In this document: positions 7,825-15,556 of the stretch, one piece after another | How positions within the stretch are numbered: position 1 is the first letter of the stretch | How the letters are laid out: each line of letters opens with the position of its first letter | Source: Hymenobacter metallilatus | GTDB taxonomy: Bacteria; Bacteroidota; Bacteroidia; Cytophagales; Hymenobacteraceae | Reading direction: 5' to 3' | Assembly (NCBI RefSeq): GCF_003944705.1 | Contig: NZ_RWIS01000004.1 | Span: forward strand, 186,001 to 250,000 | DNA length: 64,000 nt | Program-made: the position numbers and the translations under genes | Notes under the pieces: generated by a model | What the model was told of the DNA's origin: nothing | Seen by the model: the letters and a program-made list of their open reading frames with translations, nothing else | Databases searched by the model: none

Positions 7825-8781
7825 TTACCTTCTAACCCCACCCAAAAACACCCCTAGCTTTTCGGCCAGCACCTTATTAATGCGCTCATAGCTCTGGAAA
7901 CTCCAGCCACCGATATGCGGCGAGAGCACCACGTTGGGAGCCGTGCGCAGGTGCTCAAACCGGTTTTGCTGTTCGGGCGTGAGGGTGCCGAGCTTTTCGT
8001 TTTCCAGCACATCCAGCGCCGCGCCGCGCAACTGGCCGGTTTGCAGGCGCTGCACCACGGCGGCGTGGTCCAGCACTTCGCCCCGGGCGGTATTCAGCAG
8101 CCACAGGGGGTTGCGGAAGCCGGCCAGAAAGTTCTCATTTACGAAGTGGTGGTTGGCCGCCGAATACGGAATGTGCAGGCTCAGTACCTCGGCCCGCTCC
8201 TGCAGCTCCGCCAACGACACCAATGTGGCGTGGTAATCAGGCTCTATTGCAGGGTCATGGTCATGGGCCAGCACAGTGCAGCCGAAGGCCTGGAGGCGCC
8301 GGGCAAACGCCCGGCCCATGTGCCCGTAGCCCAGCAGCCCGATTATCTTGCCCCCGATTTCTTCGCCCCGGTTGGCCTCGCGCCGCCACTGGCCGTTGCG
8401 TACCTCCTGGTCGGCACGGGCAATGTTGCGAAACAGGGCCAGCAGCAACCCCACGGCGTACTCGCCCACCGCGTCCCGGTTGCCCTCGGGGGCGTTGAGC
8501 AGCGTTACGCCGGCTTTGGCCAGAGCCGCTTCGTCAATGTTGTCGACCCCGGCTCCGGCCCGGCACACGTAGCGCAGGTGCGGGCCGTGGGCCAGCAGCT
8601 CCCGCGTCACGCGCAGCTTGGAGCGCACCACCAGGCCATCGTAGGGGTGCGCGGCCAGGGCAGCGGGCACTTCGGCCGCCTTCAGATCGGGGCGGTAGTG
8701 CAGCGTCACGCCCAAAGGCTCCAGGTACTCCGGGAGGCTGGGGTGCATTTCGTCGATGACGAGGCAGAGGGAGGTTTTCAA
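7825..8781 (-). CDS. NAD-dependent D-2-hydroxyacid dehydrogenase (phosphoglycerate dehydrogenase-like)
   Basis: The protein has 318 residues. The N-terminal catalytic half (LCLVIDEMHPSLPEYLEPLG) and the inserted Rossmann domain with GLLGYGHMGRAFARRL are typical of the SerA/CtbP family. The catalytic residues are visible: Arg in NTARGEVLD, Glu near ALDVLENEKL, and His in LSPHIGGWS. It ends soon after the NAD domain, so there is no regulatory ACT domain as in long SerA enzymes. The start is TTG at 8779-8781. The first in-frame ATG (8748) would remove the first beta strand (TSLCLVIDE), so TTG is preferred. The start lies in the AT-rich repeat at 8780-8806. The substrate could be 3-phosphoglycerate, glyoxylate or another 2-oxoacid; the sequence does not decide. 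Confidence 0.88.
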   Translation of the reverse strand: MKTSLCLVIDEMHPSLPEYLEPLGVTLHYRPDLKAAEVPAALAAHPYDGLVVRSKLRVTRELLAHGPHLRYVCRAGAGVDNIDEAALAKAGVTLLNAPEGNRDAVGEYAVGLLLALFRNIARADQEVRNGQWRREANRGEEIGGKIIGLLGYGHMGRAFARRLQAFGCTVLAHDHDPAIEPDYHATLVSLAELQERAEVLSLHIPYSAANHHFVNENFLAGFRNPLWLLNTARGEVLDHAAVVQRLQTGQLRGAALDVLENEKLGTLTPEQQNRFEHLRTAPNVVLSPHIGGWSFQSYERINKVLAEKLGVFLGGVRR

Positions 8782-8806
8782 TTAAAAATTGAGAATTAAA
8801 AATTAA
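8780..8806. repeat. 27-base AT-rich dispersed repeat, shared with the efp leader
   Basis: The 27 bases here are identical to 16660-16686 upstream of efp. The unit is built from AATTAAAAATT words. Here only one arm is present, between the lipoprotein stop codon and the TTG start of the dehydrogenase. It therefore forms the whole intergenic region and touches the start codon. Confidence 0.75.
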
Positions 8807-9216
8807 AAGGGTCCGACCTGATGAAGCGCAGTGTCGCCGGTGAGGCGCAGTAACGTGTCCATCAATTCTTTTCGTTCGAAAGGTCCTTGCTGCTTCAGCC
8901 GCGCTTCTTCCAAGGATTGCACCTGCACGGGGTACACCACATAAAGACCTGTACCGGCCCGCACCACAAGCTGACTACCACAGAGTTGCGTGTCATACAC
9001 AGCCCACAATAAAGGCTCCGTACCATAGCCCCCATCCTCCGGATACCAGTGCAGTGCTGTGCCGGTATTGTCCATTGCGGCCGTGTAGTAGTTATCAGCT
9101 ACATGCGTTATCCGGTCTTCATCGGGGAGCAAACTCACTAGCCACCGGCAACCGCCAAGCAAACCTATACACAGCACTACAAGTCCAACTGCAACAACTC
9201 GACCGAACGGTCCCAT
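8803..9216 (-). CDS. Small hypothetical lipoprotein
   Basis: The protein has 137 residues. A hydrophobic segment (VVAVGLVVLCIGLLGGC, residues 7-23) ends in a lipobox, so it is probably lipid-anchored outside the inner membrane. The mature part starts RWLVSLLPDEDRITHVADNY and has no recognised domain. It shows a WYPEDGGYGTEPLLWAVYDT segment and a charged C-terminal helix (SLEEARLKQQGPFERKELMD). It sits two bases after the rsmA stop codon and is probably translated from the same message. I do not recognise a family. The gene is supported by its signal, by the tight packing with rsmA, and by codon use like that of its neighbours. Confidence 0.7.
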   Translation of the reverse strand: MGPFGRVVAVGLVVLCIGLLGGCRWLVSLLPDEDRITHVADNYYTAAMDNTGTALHWYPEDGGYGTEPLLWAVYDTQLCGSQLVVRAGTGLYVVYPVQVQSLEEARLKQQGPFERKELMDTLLRLTGDTALHQVGPF

Positions 9217-9218
9217 TT

Positions 9219-10013
9219 TTACCTTTTCATATTTAATTGATGCTCTACATGCTGCGTGAGGCCCACAAAATCGGCCACGCTGAGCTGCTCGGCGCGCTTG
9301 TCGAAGATGGGGTCAGTGGTGGCTTCGGGCGGCATACCGAGCGGCTTGAGGGCGTTGCGCAGGGTTTTGCGGCGGGTAGAAAAGGCTTGCTTCACCACTT
9401 TGAAGAATAGCTTTTCATCACAGGCCAGCTGCTCCGTAGCGTTGCGGGTGAGGCGGATAACCGCCGACTGCACCTTGGGCGGGGGGCTGAATACGTGCGG
9501 GGGCACCGTAAACAGGTACTCGATATGGTAGAATGCCTGGAGCAGCACGCTCAGGATGCCGTAGGTTTTGGAGCCGGGACCTTCGGCCAGGCGGTCGGCT
9601 ACTTCCTTCTGAATCATCCCCACACACTCGCGCACCTGCTGGCGGTGGGCCAGCACCTGAAAGTAAATCTGGGAGCTGATGTTGTAGGGGAAGTTGCCGA
9701 TGATGGTCAGGGGTTGGCCGTCGTAGAGCTTGCCCAGGTCCATTTTCAGGAAATCCTGGGAGTAGATGCGGCCTTCCAGCGCCGGGTAGTGCCGACCCAG
9801 GTACTCCACCGATTCCCGGTCAATTTCCACCACCGAGGTGCGGTACTCGGGGTGTTGCAACAGCGTCTGGGTCAGCACGCCCATGCCCGGCCCGATTTCC
9901 AGCACCTCCTTCACTCCGTCGGGCAGGCGCAGGGCCTCCACAATGTTGCGGGCAATATTGGGGTCGTTGAGGAAGTGCTGCCCGAGGTGCTTTTTGGCTT
10001 TGACGGAATCCAT
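9219..10013 (-). CDS. rsmA: 16S rRNA dimethyladenosine transferase RsmA (KsgA)
   Basis: The protein has 264 residues from the ATG at 10013 (MDSVKAKKHLGQHFLND). The frame is open to 10088, but those extra residues come from the inverted repeat in the leader and do not belong to the family. RsmA uses S-adenosylmethionine to dimethylate two adjacent adenines near the 3' end of 16S rRNA, a late step of 30S assembly. Seen are KKHLGQHFLND, the SAM loop EIGPGMGVLT, and the catalytic motif IIGNFPYNIS. The C-terminal helical domain carries FSTRRKTLRNAL. Loss of this enzyme gives kasugamycin resistance in other bacteria. The leader of about 160 bases holds one arm pair of the inverted repeat at 10014-10176. 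Confidence 0.97.
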   Translation of the reverse strand: MDSVKAKKHLGQHFLNDPNIARNIVEALRLPDGVKEVLEIGPGMGVLTQTLLQHPEYRTSVVEIDRESVEYLGRHYPALEGRIYSQDFLKMDLGKLYDGQPLTIIGNFPYNISSQIYFQVLAHRQQVRECVGMIQKEVADRLAEGPGSKTYGILSVLLQAFYHIEYLFTVPPHVFSPPPKVQSAVIRLTRNATEQLACDEKLFFKVVKQAFSTRRKTLRNALKPLGMPPEATTDPIFDKRAEQLSVADFVGLTQHVEHQLNMKR

Positions 10014-10176
10014 GAGGTGGAAGTAGGTAGTGGGTAGTGAGTGGTAGGATAGTCGGGACAAAATGGCAGCAGGAAGCGGGAAGTTCACAAGGACGTATCC
10101 AGTGCCTGAACTACAGTGGAGTTACCTTTCCTCCAACGACCTGCTACCAACTACTCACTACCTATTACCTTCACGG
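10014..10176. repeat. Inverted repeat of TAGT/GTAG words in the rsmA leader
   Basis: Left arm 10014-10057 (words like GTAGGTAGTGGGTAGTGAG) and right arm 10141-10176 (ACTACTCACTACCTATTACC) are reverse complements with a few mismatches. The centre is about 83 bases. The left arm ends directly at the rsmA start codon. The element looks like those before efp, accC and murA in design but not in sequence. Confidence 0.7.
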
Positions 10177-10178
10177 CC

Positions 10179-10186
10179 TAAAGATA
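10179..10186 (-). promoter_or_regulatory. Possible -7 box for rsmA (TATCTTTA)
   Basis: TATCTTTA on the minus strand differs from TAnnTTTG only at the last base. It lies just outside the inverted repeat, so the repeat would be inside the rsmA 5' leader. No clear -33 element was found. Confidence 0.35.
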
Positions 10187-10259
10187 CGCCAGTGGCTGCT
10201 GTTTCATCCTGTTTGGAGCCAAAGCAGGCTGGTGCCTTATTCCTCATCTGCCTTTCGCC

Positions 10260-11708
10260 ATGCCCCTAGCCCTCTCCTACGCCACCGATTTCCCTGCCAT
10301 TGCCGACGCCGTTTTTATTCTGCCGGCCGGCACGCAGGAGCTACCCGTCAATGCCGCCGCCGACCTGCCCGAAGCGGCCCGTCGCCACGTAGCCACCCGC
10401 CTGGCAGCTGACGATAAACTGATTAGCATCAATCAGTACACCCACCACCTGTATTATATAGTAGCGGAGGAGAAGAAAACGCCCGCGCTGTCGGCGGAAG
10501 CACTGCGCAAAGCGGGCCACCAGTTGCACGCTCATCTGAAGGCCGATAAAATTGTCGAGCTCTATATCTGCGACCTGACGCATACCGGCGCCCTGCCGCT
10601 CGCCGAGGGCCTGGCTCTTACCGCCTACCAGTTCGAGGGCTACAAAACCGACGAGAAATCGAAGAAGCTCGCCACGCTCCAGCAGCTGACGCTGGTGGGC
10701 CCCGGACTGACGGCGGAGCAGGTGCAGGAGCTGGATGGCGTACTGCAGGGCGTGTACCTGGCCCGCGACCTGGTAAACATGCCCTACTCCCATCTCAACG
10801 CCACCCAGTTGGCCCAACAGTTCGAGCAGGCCGGAGAGCAGGCCGGCTTTCACGTAGAAGTGCTGGACCTGGTGCGTATTGAAGCCCTGCGCATGGGCGG
10901 TTTGCTGGCCGTAAACCAGGGCAGCCCCGAGCCGCCCACCTTCACCATTATGGAGTACAAGCCCGATGGGGCTACCAACGCCAAGCCTATTGTGCTGGTG
11001 GGCAAGGGTGTAGTGTACGATACCGGCGGGCTCAGCCTCAAGCCCACGCCCAACAGCATGGATTTGATGAAGTGCGACATGGCCGGTGCGGCCGTGGTAG
11101 TGGGTGTGCTCACGGCCCTGGCCAGCAACAAGGTGCCCCTGCACGTCATCGGACTGGTGCCCGCCACCGACAACCGCCCCGGCGGCCCCGCCCTGGCCCC
11201 CGGCGACGTGATTACCATGTACAGCGGCCTTACGGTGGAAGTAATGAACACCGACGCCGAAGGCCGCCTGATTCTGGCCGATGCCTTGGCGTTTGCCAAA
11301 AAATACGAACCCCAATTGGTACTCGATTACGCCACGCTCACGGGCTCGGCCGTGCGGGCCATCGGCACGGAGGGTACCGTATACATGGGCACCGCCGATG
11401 AAGACACCATGCTGGCCCTCAAGAAAGCGGGTGACGCCACCCACGAGCGGCTAGTGGAATTTCCGCTCTGGGATGAGTACGCCGACCACATCAAGAGCCC
11501 CATTGCCGACATCAGCAACCTGGGCAAAGCCGAAGCCGGCGCCATTTCGGCTGGCAAGTTTCTGGAGCGCTTCACCGAGGGCTACCCCTGGGTGCACTTC
11601 GATATTGCCGGCCCTGCCTTCCTCACCGCCCCCGACTCCTACCGCGGCAAGGGCGGCACCGGCACGGCCATCCGCTCCACTTATGCATTTCTGAAGGGTT
11701 TGAAGTAA
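10260..11708 (+). CDS. pepA: Leucyl aminopeptidase (M17 family)
   Basis: The protein has 482 residues. M17 aminopeptidases remove N-terminal Leu and other residues with two metal ions and form cytoplasmic hexamers. The N-terminal macro-like domain takes about residues 1-165. The catalytic domain follows with PIVLVGKGVVYDTGGLSLKP, then MKCDMAGAAVVVGVL, and the signature NTDAEGRLILADAL. These carry the Lys, Asp and Glu metal ligands and the catalytic Arg. The C-terminal part has GTGTAIRSTYAFLKGLK. It is monocistronic: upstream is the rsmA leader on the other strand, downstream a palindromic repeat separates it from pdxA. The short gap to the repeat shows no classic T-run, so termination is unclear. 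Confidence 0.95.
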   Translation: MPLALSYATDFPAIADAVFILPAGTQELPVNAAADLPEAARRHVATRLAADDKLISINQYTHHLYYIVAEEKKTPALSAEALRKAGHQLHAHLKADKIVELYICDLTHTGALPLAEGLALTAYQFEGYKTDEKSKKLATLQQLTLVGPGLTAEQVQELDGVLQGVYLARDLVNMPYSHLNATQLAQQFEQAGEQAGFHVEVLDLVRIEALRMGGLLAVNQGSPEPPTFTIMEYKPDGATNAKPIVLVGKGVVYDTGGLSLKPTPNSMDLMKCDMAGAAVVVGVLTALASNKVPLHVIGLVPATDNRPGGPALAPGDVITMYSGLTVEVMNTDAEGRLILADALAFAKKYEPQLVLDYATLTGSAVRAIGTEGTVYMGTADEDTMLALKKAGDATHERLVEFPLWDEYADHIKSPIADISNLGKAEAGAISAGKFLERFTEGYPWVHFDIAGPAFLTAPDSYRGKGGTGTAIRSTYAFLKGLK

Positions 11709-11714
11709 ATGCAC

Positions 11715-11812
11715 GTCCTTCCGAGCGGAGCGAGGAATCTCGCGTGCTGACGTTGCAATGGTAACTCTGACATCAGCACGCAAGATTCCTCGACTTCGCT
11801 CGAAATGATGAC
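11715..11812. repeat. Dispersed inverted repeat between pepA and pdxA
   Basis: Arms 11715-11750 and 11773-11812 are imperfect reverse complements with a 22-base loop. Their core is GCGAGGAATCT(C/T)GCGTGCTGA. The right arm ends ATTTCGAGCGAAGTCGAGG when read on the minus strand. Repeats of this wording occur widely in Bacteroidota and other genomes as REP-like elements. Confidence 0.8.
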
Positions 11813-11866
11813 CTGTCACACCCTTCATCACCTCCTTCTTACTTCATCACCACATTACCTCCCAGA

Positions 11867-12919
11867 ATGCTCCCACGTATTGGTATTTCCGTCGGCGACC
11901 TGGCCGGTATTGGCCCGGAAATCATCTATAAAACCTTCCTGGATAAGCGCCTGCTCAAGTTTTGCACGCCAGTAGTATACGGTACGGCGGCCGTCCTCTT
12001 CGACGATTTTCCCCAGAACCCCGACCAGGAGCCCCTAACTTTCCGGCAGGTGCGGGAAGCGGCCGATATTGCCCCCGGCAAGCATAACGCCGTTACCTGC
12101 TGGGAGGAGGATTACCACCTCACTCCTGGCCAGCCCAGCCAGGCCAGCGGCGCGGCGGCCCGCCTGAGTCTGCTGGCCGCCGCCCGCGACCTGAAAGCCG
12201 GTCTGCTCGATGCCCTGGTAACCGCCCCGATCAGCAAGGAGAATACCCAGGCCGATGACTTCCGCTTCCCCGGCCACACGGAGTTTCTGACCAGCTTTTT
12301 CGAGGCCAGGGAAAGCCTGATGCTGCTAGCCGCCGACGACCTGCGTGTGGCCACCGTAACGGGCCATATTCCGCTGAAGGACGTACCCACCCGCCTGACC
12401 AAGGAGTTGCTGGCCACTAAGCTCCGCATCCTGCTACACTCGCTCAAAAACGACTTTGGCATTGCCAAGCCCCGCGTGGCCGTACTGGGGCTTAACCCGC
12501 ACGCCGGCGAAAACGGCCTGCTCGGCACCGAGGAAGCAAGCGTAGTAACCCCTGTATTGCAGCAGCTGCAGGCAGAAGGCCACCTGGCCTACGGCCCCTT
12601 CCCGGCCGACGGCTATTTTGGCACCCGCCAGTTCAAGCAGTTTGATGCTACTCTGTCGCTTTACCACGACCAGGGCCTGATTCCGTTTAAAACGCTAGCC
12701 TTTGAGCGGGGTGTAAATTTTACGGCCGGCCTGCCCGTCATCCGCACCTCCCCCGACCACGGCACAGCCTATGGCTTGGCCGGCAAATTCCAGGCAGATG
12801 AAACGTCGTTCCGCGAAGCCTTGTACATGGCCTGTGAACTGGTGCGCTACCGCAAGTCAGAAGCGGAAATCAAGCCCTTGGTTCCGGGGCCAGCTCCGCG
12901 CAGCAGCCGCCACGAGTAG
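11867..12919 (+). CDS. pdxA: 4-hydroxythreonine-4-phosphate dehydrogenase PdxA
   Basis: The protein has 350 residues, the usual length. PdxA oxidises 4-phosphohydroxythreonine with NAD; the product decarboxylates and is condensed by PdxJ to pyridoxine 5'-phosphate (vitamin B6 pathway). Seen are SVGDLAGIGPEIIYKTFL at the N-terminus, the substrate-binding FPGHTEFL, the metal-site VATVTGHIPLKDV, LYHDQGLIPFKTLAF, and SPDHGTAYGLAGK. The three metal-binding histidines can be placed in these motifs. No pdxJ or other B6 gene is near, so the pathway is scattered. The downstream gap carries an inverted repeat and then the promoter of the XRE gene. Confidence 0.95.
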   Translation: MLPRIGISVGDLAGIGPEIIYKTFLDKRLLKFCTPVVYGTAAVLFDDFPQNPDQEPLTFRQVREAADIAPGKHNAVTCWEEDYHLTPGQPSQASGAAARLSLLAAARDLKAGLLDALVTAPISKENTQADDFRFPGHTEFLTSFFEARESLMLLAADDLRVATVTGHIPLKDVPTRLTKELLATKLRILLHSLKNDFGIAKPRVAVLGLNPHAGENGLLGTEEASVVTPVLQQLQAEGHLAYGPFPADGYFGTRQFKQFDATLSLYHDQGLIPFKTLAFERGVNFTAGLPVIRTSPDHGTAYGLAGKFQADETSFREALYMACELVRYRKSEAEIKPLVPGPAPRSSRHE

Positions 12920-12925
12920 CAGAAT

Positions 12926-13006
12926 GGGTATCCTGGAGCTGTGCTTCGGCTCGCGTAGGAGGGCCATTACTCTCCGGCACGGACCGAAGCACAGCTTGGG
13001 GCACCC
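12926..13006. repeat. Dispersed inverted repeat, same family as 52288-52369
   Basis: Arms 12926-12955 and 12980-13006 pair around a core of GAGCTGTGCTTCGG, with a loop of about 24 bases. The same core recurs in the repeat between ppx and ppk1. It lies just after the pdxA stop codon and could also act as an RNA-end hairpin. Confidence 0.8.
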
Positions 13007-13056
13007 GTTGCTCCTGTATACATTTCGATAACTTTCTTTCCAAAAATGAAATTTAC

Positions 13057-13087
13057 TTTGCTGAATTAAAATTCAGTTGTAAGTTTG
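13057..13087 (+). promoter_or_regulatory. Promoter of the XRE gene with a palindromic operator in its spacer
   Basis: TTTG at 13057-13060 and TAAGTTTG at 13080-13087 are 19 bases apart, an exact Bacteroidota -33/-7 pair. The palindrome CTGAATT-AA-AATTCAG (13061-13076) fills almost all of the spacer. A protein bound there would block RNA polymerase. The next gene is an XRE DNA-binding protein, so autorepression is a good guess. Confidence 0.75.
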
Positions 13088-13140
13088 CAGCCGTAATCAA
13101 CGGAGCCATTACGGTTCCGTTTTGCTTTTTCATCTGTTTC

Positions 13141-13509
13141 ATGACGCTCACCACTCCATCTGATTACCGTACTGCCCTGCGCCGCTTGGATGCGCTGGTG
13201 GCGGCGGGTGTGGAAGGTAACAGCACGCTTGAGACTGAGTTCCGGGAGCTGATTACGGCCCTGGATGCCTACGAGAGTAAGCTGGGCCTGCTGCCGATTC
13301 CCAATCTGCCGACCTCGCTGGCTGAAATGATTGAGTTGAAGCGCCAGCAGATGCGGTTGAAACAGAAAGAGCTGGCCGAGTTGCTGGAAGTACCGGCCGG
13401 CCGCCTCTCGCAGATTCTGAGCGGGAAGCGGCGTGTAACGCTTGATTTGGCCAAGCGCCTGTACGAGCGGCTGGGCATTCCTTCCGACTTTATTCTGAAG
13501 AACGCCTGA
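13141..13509 (+). CDS. XRE/HigA-like helix-turn-helix regulator without a toxin partner
   Basis: The protein has 122 residues. Residues 1-55 form helices (ALRRLDALVAAGVEGNSTLE) like those of HigA-type antitoxins that face the toxin. Residues about 62-115 are an XRE helix-turn-helix: MIELKRQQMRLKQKELAELL, VPAGRLSQILSGKRRVTLDL, AKRLYERLGIPSDFIL. HigA antitoxins bind a palindrome in their own promoter and neutralise HigB. No HigB-like frame is found in the 220 bases upstream or the 74 bases downstream. It may be an orphan antitoxin or a plain regulator. Its promoter has a perfect palindrome between the -33 and -7 elements. The next gene, DUF177, has its own promoter box. Confidence 0.85.
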   Translation: MTLTTPSDYRTALRRLDALVAAGVEGNSTLETEFRELITALDAYESKLGLLPIPNLPTSLAEMIELKRQQMRLKQKELAELLEVPAGRLSQILSGKRRVTLDLAKRLYERLGIPSDFILKNA

Positions 13510-13554
13510 GGCACTACCATCCGCTGCTGCATTTACCAACCGGGGGAAACTTCC

Positions 13555-13562
13555 TACTTTTG
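13555..13562 (+). promoter_or_regulatory. -7 box for the yceD-rpmF-plsX-fabH run (TACTTTTG)
   Basis: TACTTTTG matches TAnnTTTG. It lies 22 bases before the DUF177 start codon and 46 bases after the XRE stop codon, so the lipid/ribosome run can be transcribed apart from the regulator. Confidence 0.6.
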
Positions 13563-13583
13563 CCCCCTTGCAACTGAATACCC

Positions 13584-14120
13584 GTGAAGAAGGACTCGCA
13601 ATACGACATCAACATTGCCCGGCTGGCCGATAAAACGCACCATTTTGCGTTCGACCTGGACCGCTCCTTCTTCGAGCAGTTCGACCAGGAGCTGATTCCG
13701 GATGGCCGCGTGCACGCCGAAGTAACCCTTACCAAAACCGACCGGCTCATTACGGTGGATTTCGACCTGCACGGCACCGTGCGCCAGATCTGCGACCGGA
13801 GCCTGGATGAGTATGACCAGGAAATTGAGGCGCAGGAACAGCTGTTGGTCCGGTTCGGCGACCATAACCAGGAGCTGGATGACAACGTGCTGCAGATTAC
13901 CCCGGATACGCAAACCCTGCCCCTCGCCCAGCACCTGTTCGATTACATTGGGCTGGCTCTGCCCATGAAGAAGCTGCACCCCCGCTTCCAGAATGAGCCC
14001 GACGAAAACCCCGACGCCGACGCCAAGCTCATCTTCACCACCCGCCAGGAGGGCGACGATGACTCGGACGATGACGATACCATTGACCCGCGCTGGAATG
14101 CGCTCAAAAACCTGAATTAG
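13584..14120 (+). CDS. YceD/DUF177 family protein
   Basis: The protein has 178 residues and starts at GTG (codon 13584, KKDSQYDINIARLADKTHHF). YceD-family proteins sit upstream of rpmF in most bacteria; a role in 23S rRNA or ribosome assembly has been proposed. The pattern FDLDRSFFEQFDQELIPDGR, VDFDLHGTVRQICDRSLDEY and LFDYIGLALPMKKLHP is typical. The usual second Cys of the family is missing here: the region around QICDRSLDEY holds only one. The C-terminal tail is very acidic (GDDDSDDDDTIDPRW). It is 57 bases ahead of rpmF and surely co-transcribed with it. Function in this species is not proven. Confidence 0.85.
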   Translation: MKKDSQYDINIARLADKTHHFAFDLDRSFFEQFDQELIPDGRVHAEVTLTKTDRLITVDFDLHGTVRQICDRSLDEYDQEIEAQEQLLVRFGDHNQELDDNVLQITPDTQTLPLAQHLFDYIGLALPMKKLHPRFQNEPDENPDADAKLIFTTRQEGDDDSDDDDTIDPRWNALKNLN

Positions 14121-14177
14121 GCCCTGGCCCGCGTAATTCTTCTCTGTTTACTTTTTCATTTTTAATTTTTCTCTGAA

Positions 14178-14402
14178 ATGGCACATCCTAAGCGCCGGAC
14201 CTCCTCCGCTACCCGTGATAAGCGTCGTAGCCACTACAAACTGACTCCTAAAGCAGTATCGGTGTGCTCCACCACGGGTGAGCTTCACCTGCGTCACAAA
14301 GCCTACGTGGTAGACGGTGACCTGTACCTGAATGGTAAAGTTGCCATCAAAGATTATGCTCCCGTAGCCGCCCCGGCTGCTCCCGACAACGACGAAGAAT
14401 AG
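14178..14402 (+). CDS. rpmF: 50S ribosomal protein L32
   Basis: The protein has 74 residues. MAHPKRRTSSATRDKRRSHY is the conserved N-terminus that packs into 23S rRNA. Zinc-binding L32 proteins carry two CxxC pairs; here only one Cys is left (VSVCSTTGELHLRH), so this is a zinc-free type. The C-terminal extension APVAAPAAPDNDEE is rich in Ala, Pro and acid residues. It sits between DUF177 and plsX, the arrangement found in many bacteria, which ties ribosome production to lipid synthesis. Confidence 0.95.
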   Translation: MAHPKRRTSSATRDKRRSHYKLTPKAVSVCSTTGELHLRHKAYVVDGDLYLNGKVAIKDYAPVAAPAAPDNDEE

Positions 14403-14412
14403 TCGCACGTTA

Positions 14413-14496
14413 GCTGCTTATTGCCTCGCGGCTCCGCAGCCATTACCACCGCCCGGGTGTAGCCCGCTGACTTGGTCAGGGCTAGGCCGGGCGGTG
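14413..14496 (+). promoter_or_regulatory. Structured leader between rpmF and plsX
   Basis: Two hairpins can be drawn. The first has GCTGC (14413-14417) against GCAGC (14436-14440). The second nests three helices: CACCGCCCGG (14447-14456) with CCGGGCGGTG (14487-14496), AGCC with GGCT, and CTGAC with GTCAG around a 3-base loop. No T-run follows, so it is not a plain terminator. A role in RNA processing or in setting the plsX level is an inference. Confidence 0.5.
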
Positions 14497-14543
14497 CGGT
14501 GCGGCCCGAGGTTTCTCTCCCGGACCTCTTTGATTCTCCATTC

Positions 14544-15485
14544 ATGAAGATAGCCCTGGACGCAATGGGGGGCGACTTTGCTCCTCAGGCCGCCGTCGAT
14601 GGGGCCGTTCTGGCCGCCCAAGCGCTGGCCGGCAAGGCCCAGATAGTGCTTATCGGCCAGGAAGATGCCGTACGCCCGTTGCTACAACAGCATGGGGCGG
14701 CTGCCGCCGACCTTTCTCTCGTACCTGCCTCCCAGATTATTGAGATGGGGGAGCATCCGGCCAAAGCCTACCAGCAAAAGCAGGATTCCAGTATTGCCAT
14801 TGGATATAAGCTACTGGCAACCGGGGAGGTGGAAGCGTTCTGCTCAGCCGGTAACACGGGTGCTATGCTGGTGGGGGCTATGTTTAGTGTGAAGGCCGTA
14901 CCCGGTGTGCTGCGCCCGGCCATTGCCAACTTTGTCCCCAAAGTGCACGGGGGTATGGGGATTATGCTGGATGTAGGAGCCAACGCCGAGTGTAAGCCCG
15001 AAATGCTGGAGCAATTCGGCGAGCTTGGCTCCTTGTATGCCCAGTACGTGCTGGGCATTGAGAAGCCCAAAGTAGGCCTCATGAACCTGGGTGAGGAGGA
15101 AGGCAAAGGCACGGCTATTACCCAGGCTGCGCATCAGCTGCTGAAAGTGAACCCCCATATTCATTTCATTGGCAATATCGAAGGCCGTGACTTGTTTAAC
15201 GACAAGGCCGACGTAATTGTGTGCGACGGGTTTACGGGCAACGTGGTGCTGAAAATGGCGGAATCGGTGTACGATGTTATTGCCGAGAAAAACATCCATG
15301 ACCCCTTCCTCGACAAGTTCAACTACGAAGCAGTGGGGGGCTCCCCTATCCTGGGCATCAACGACAATGCCATCATTGGCCACGGCGTAAGTACGCCTAC
15401 TGCCATTTGCAACATGCTGCTGCAGGGCTACCAGATGGCCAGCTCAGGCATTGCCGACCAGATAAAAAACACGTTTAAGTCCTAA
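14544..15485 (+). CDS. plsX: Phosphate acyltransferase PlsX
   Basis: The protein has 313 residues from the ATG at 14544 ([20 protein letters not shown]). The frame opens earlier, but those residues come from the hairpin leader. PlsX makes acyl-phosphate from acyl-ACP and phosphate for PlsY, the first step of phospholipid synthesis. Seen are [56 protein letters not shown] and [16 protein letters not shown]. It is a peripheral membrane enzyme with no signal peptide. It precedes fabH by about 70 bases in the usual plsX-fabH order, so both enzymes draw on the same acyl-ACP pool. Confidence 0.96.
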   Translation: MKIALDAMGGDFAPQAAVDGAVLAAQALAGKAQIVLIGQEDAVRPLLQQHGAAAADLSLVPASQIIEMGEHPAKAYQQKQDSSIAIGYKLLATGEVEAFCSAGNTGAMLVGAMFSVKAVPGVLRPAIANFVPKVHGGMGIMLDVGANAECKPEMLEQFGELGSLYAQYVLGIEKPKVGLMNLGEEEGKGTAITQAAHQLLKVNPHIHFIGNIEGRDLFNDKADVIVCDGFTGNVVLKMAESVYDVIAEKNIHDPFLDKFNYEAVGGSPILGINDNAIIGHGVSTPTAICNMLLQGYQMASSGIADQIKNTFKS

Positions 15486-15556
15486 AGAGCGACTGTAAGT
15501 CCGGCCGCCGCGCCGGACTTTTCCTTTACCGCATCTGCTGTTCCCTCATTTTGCTG

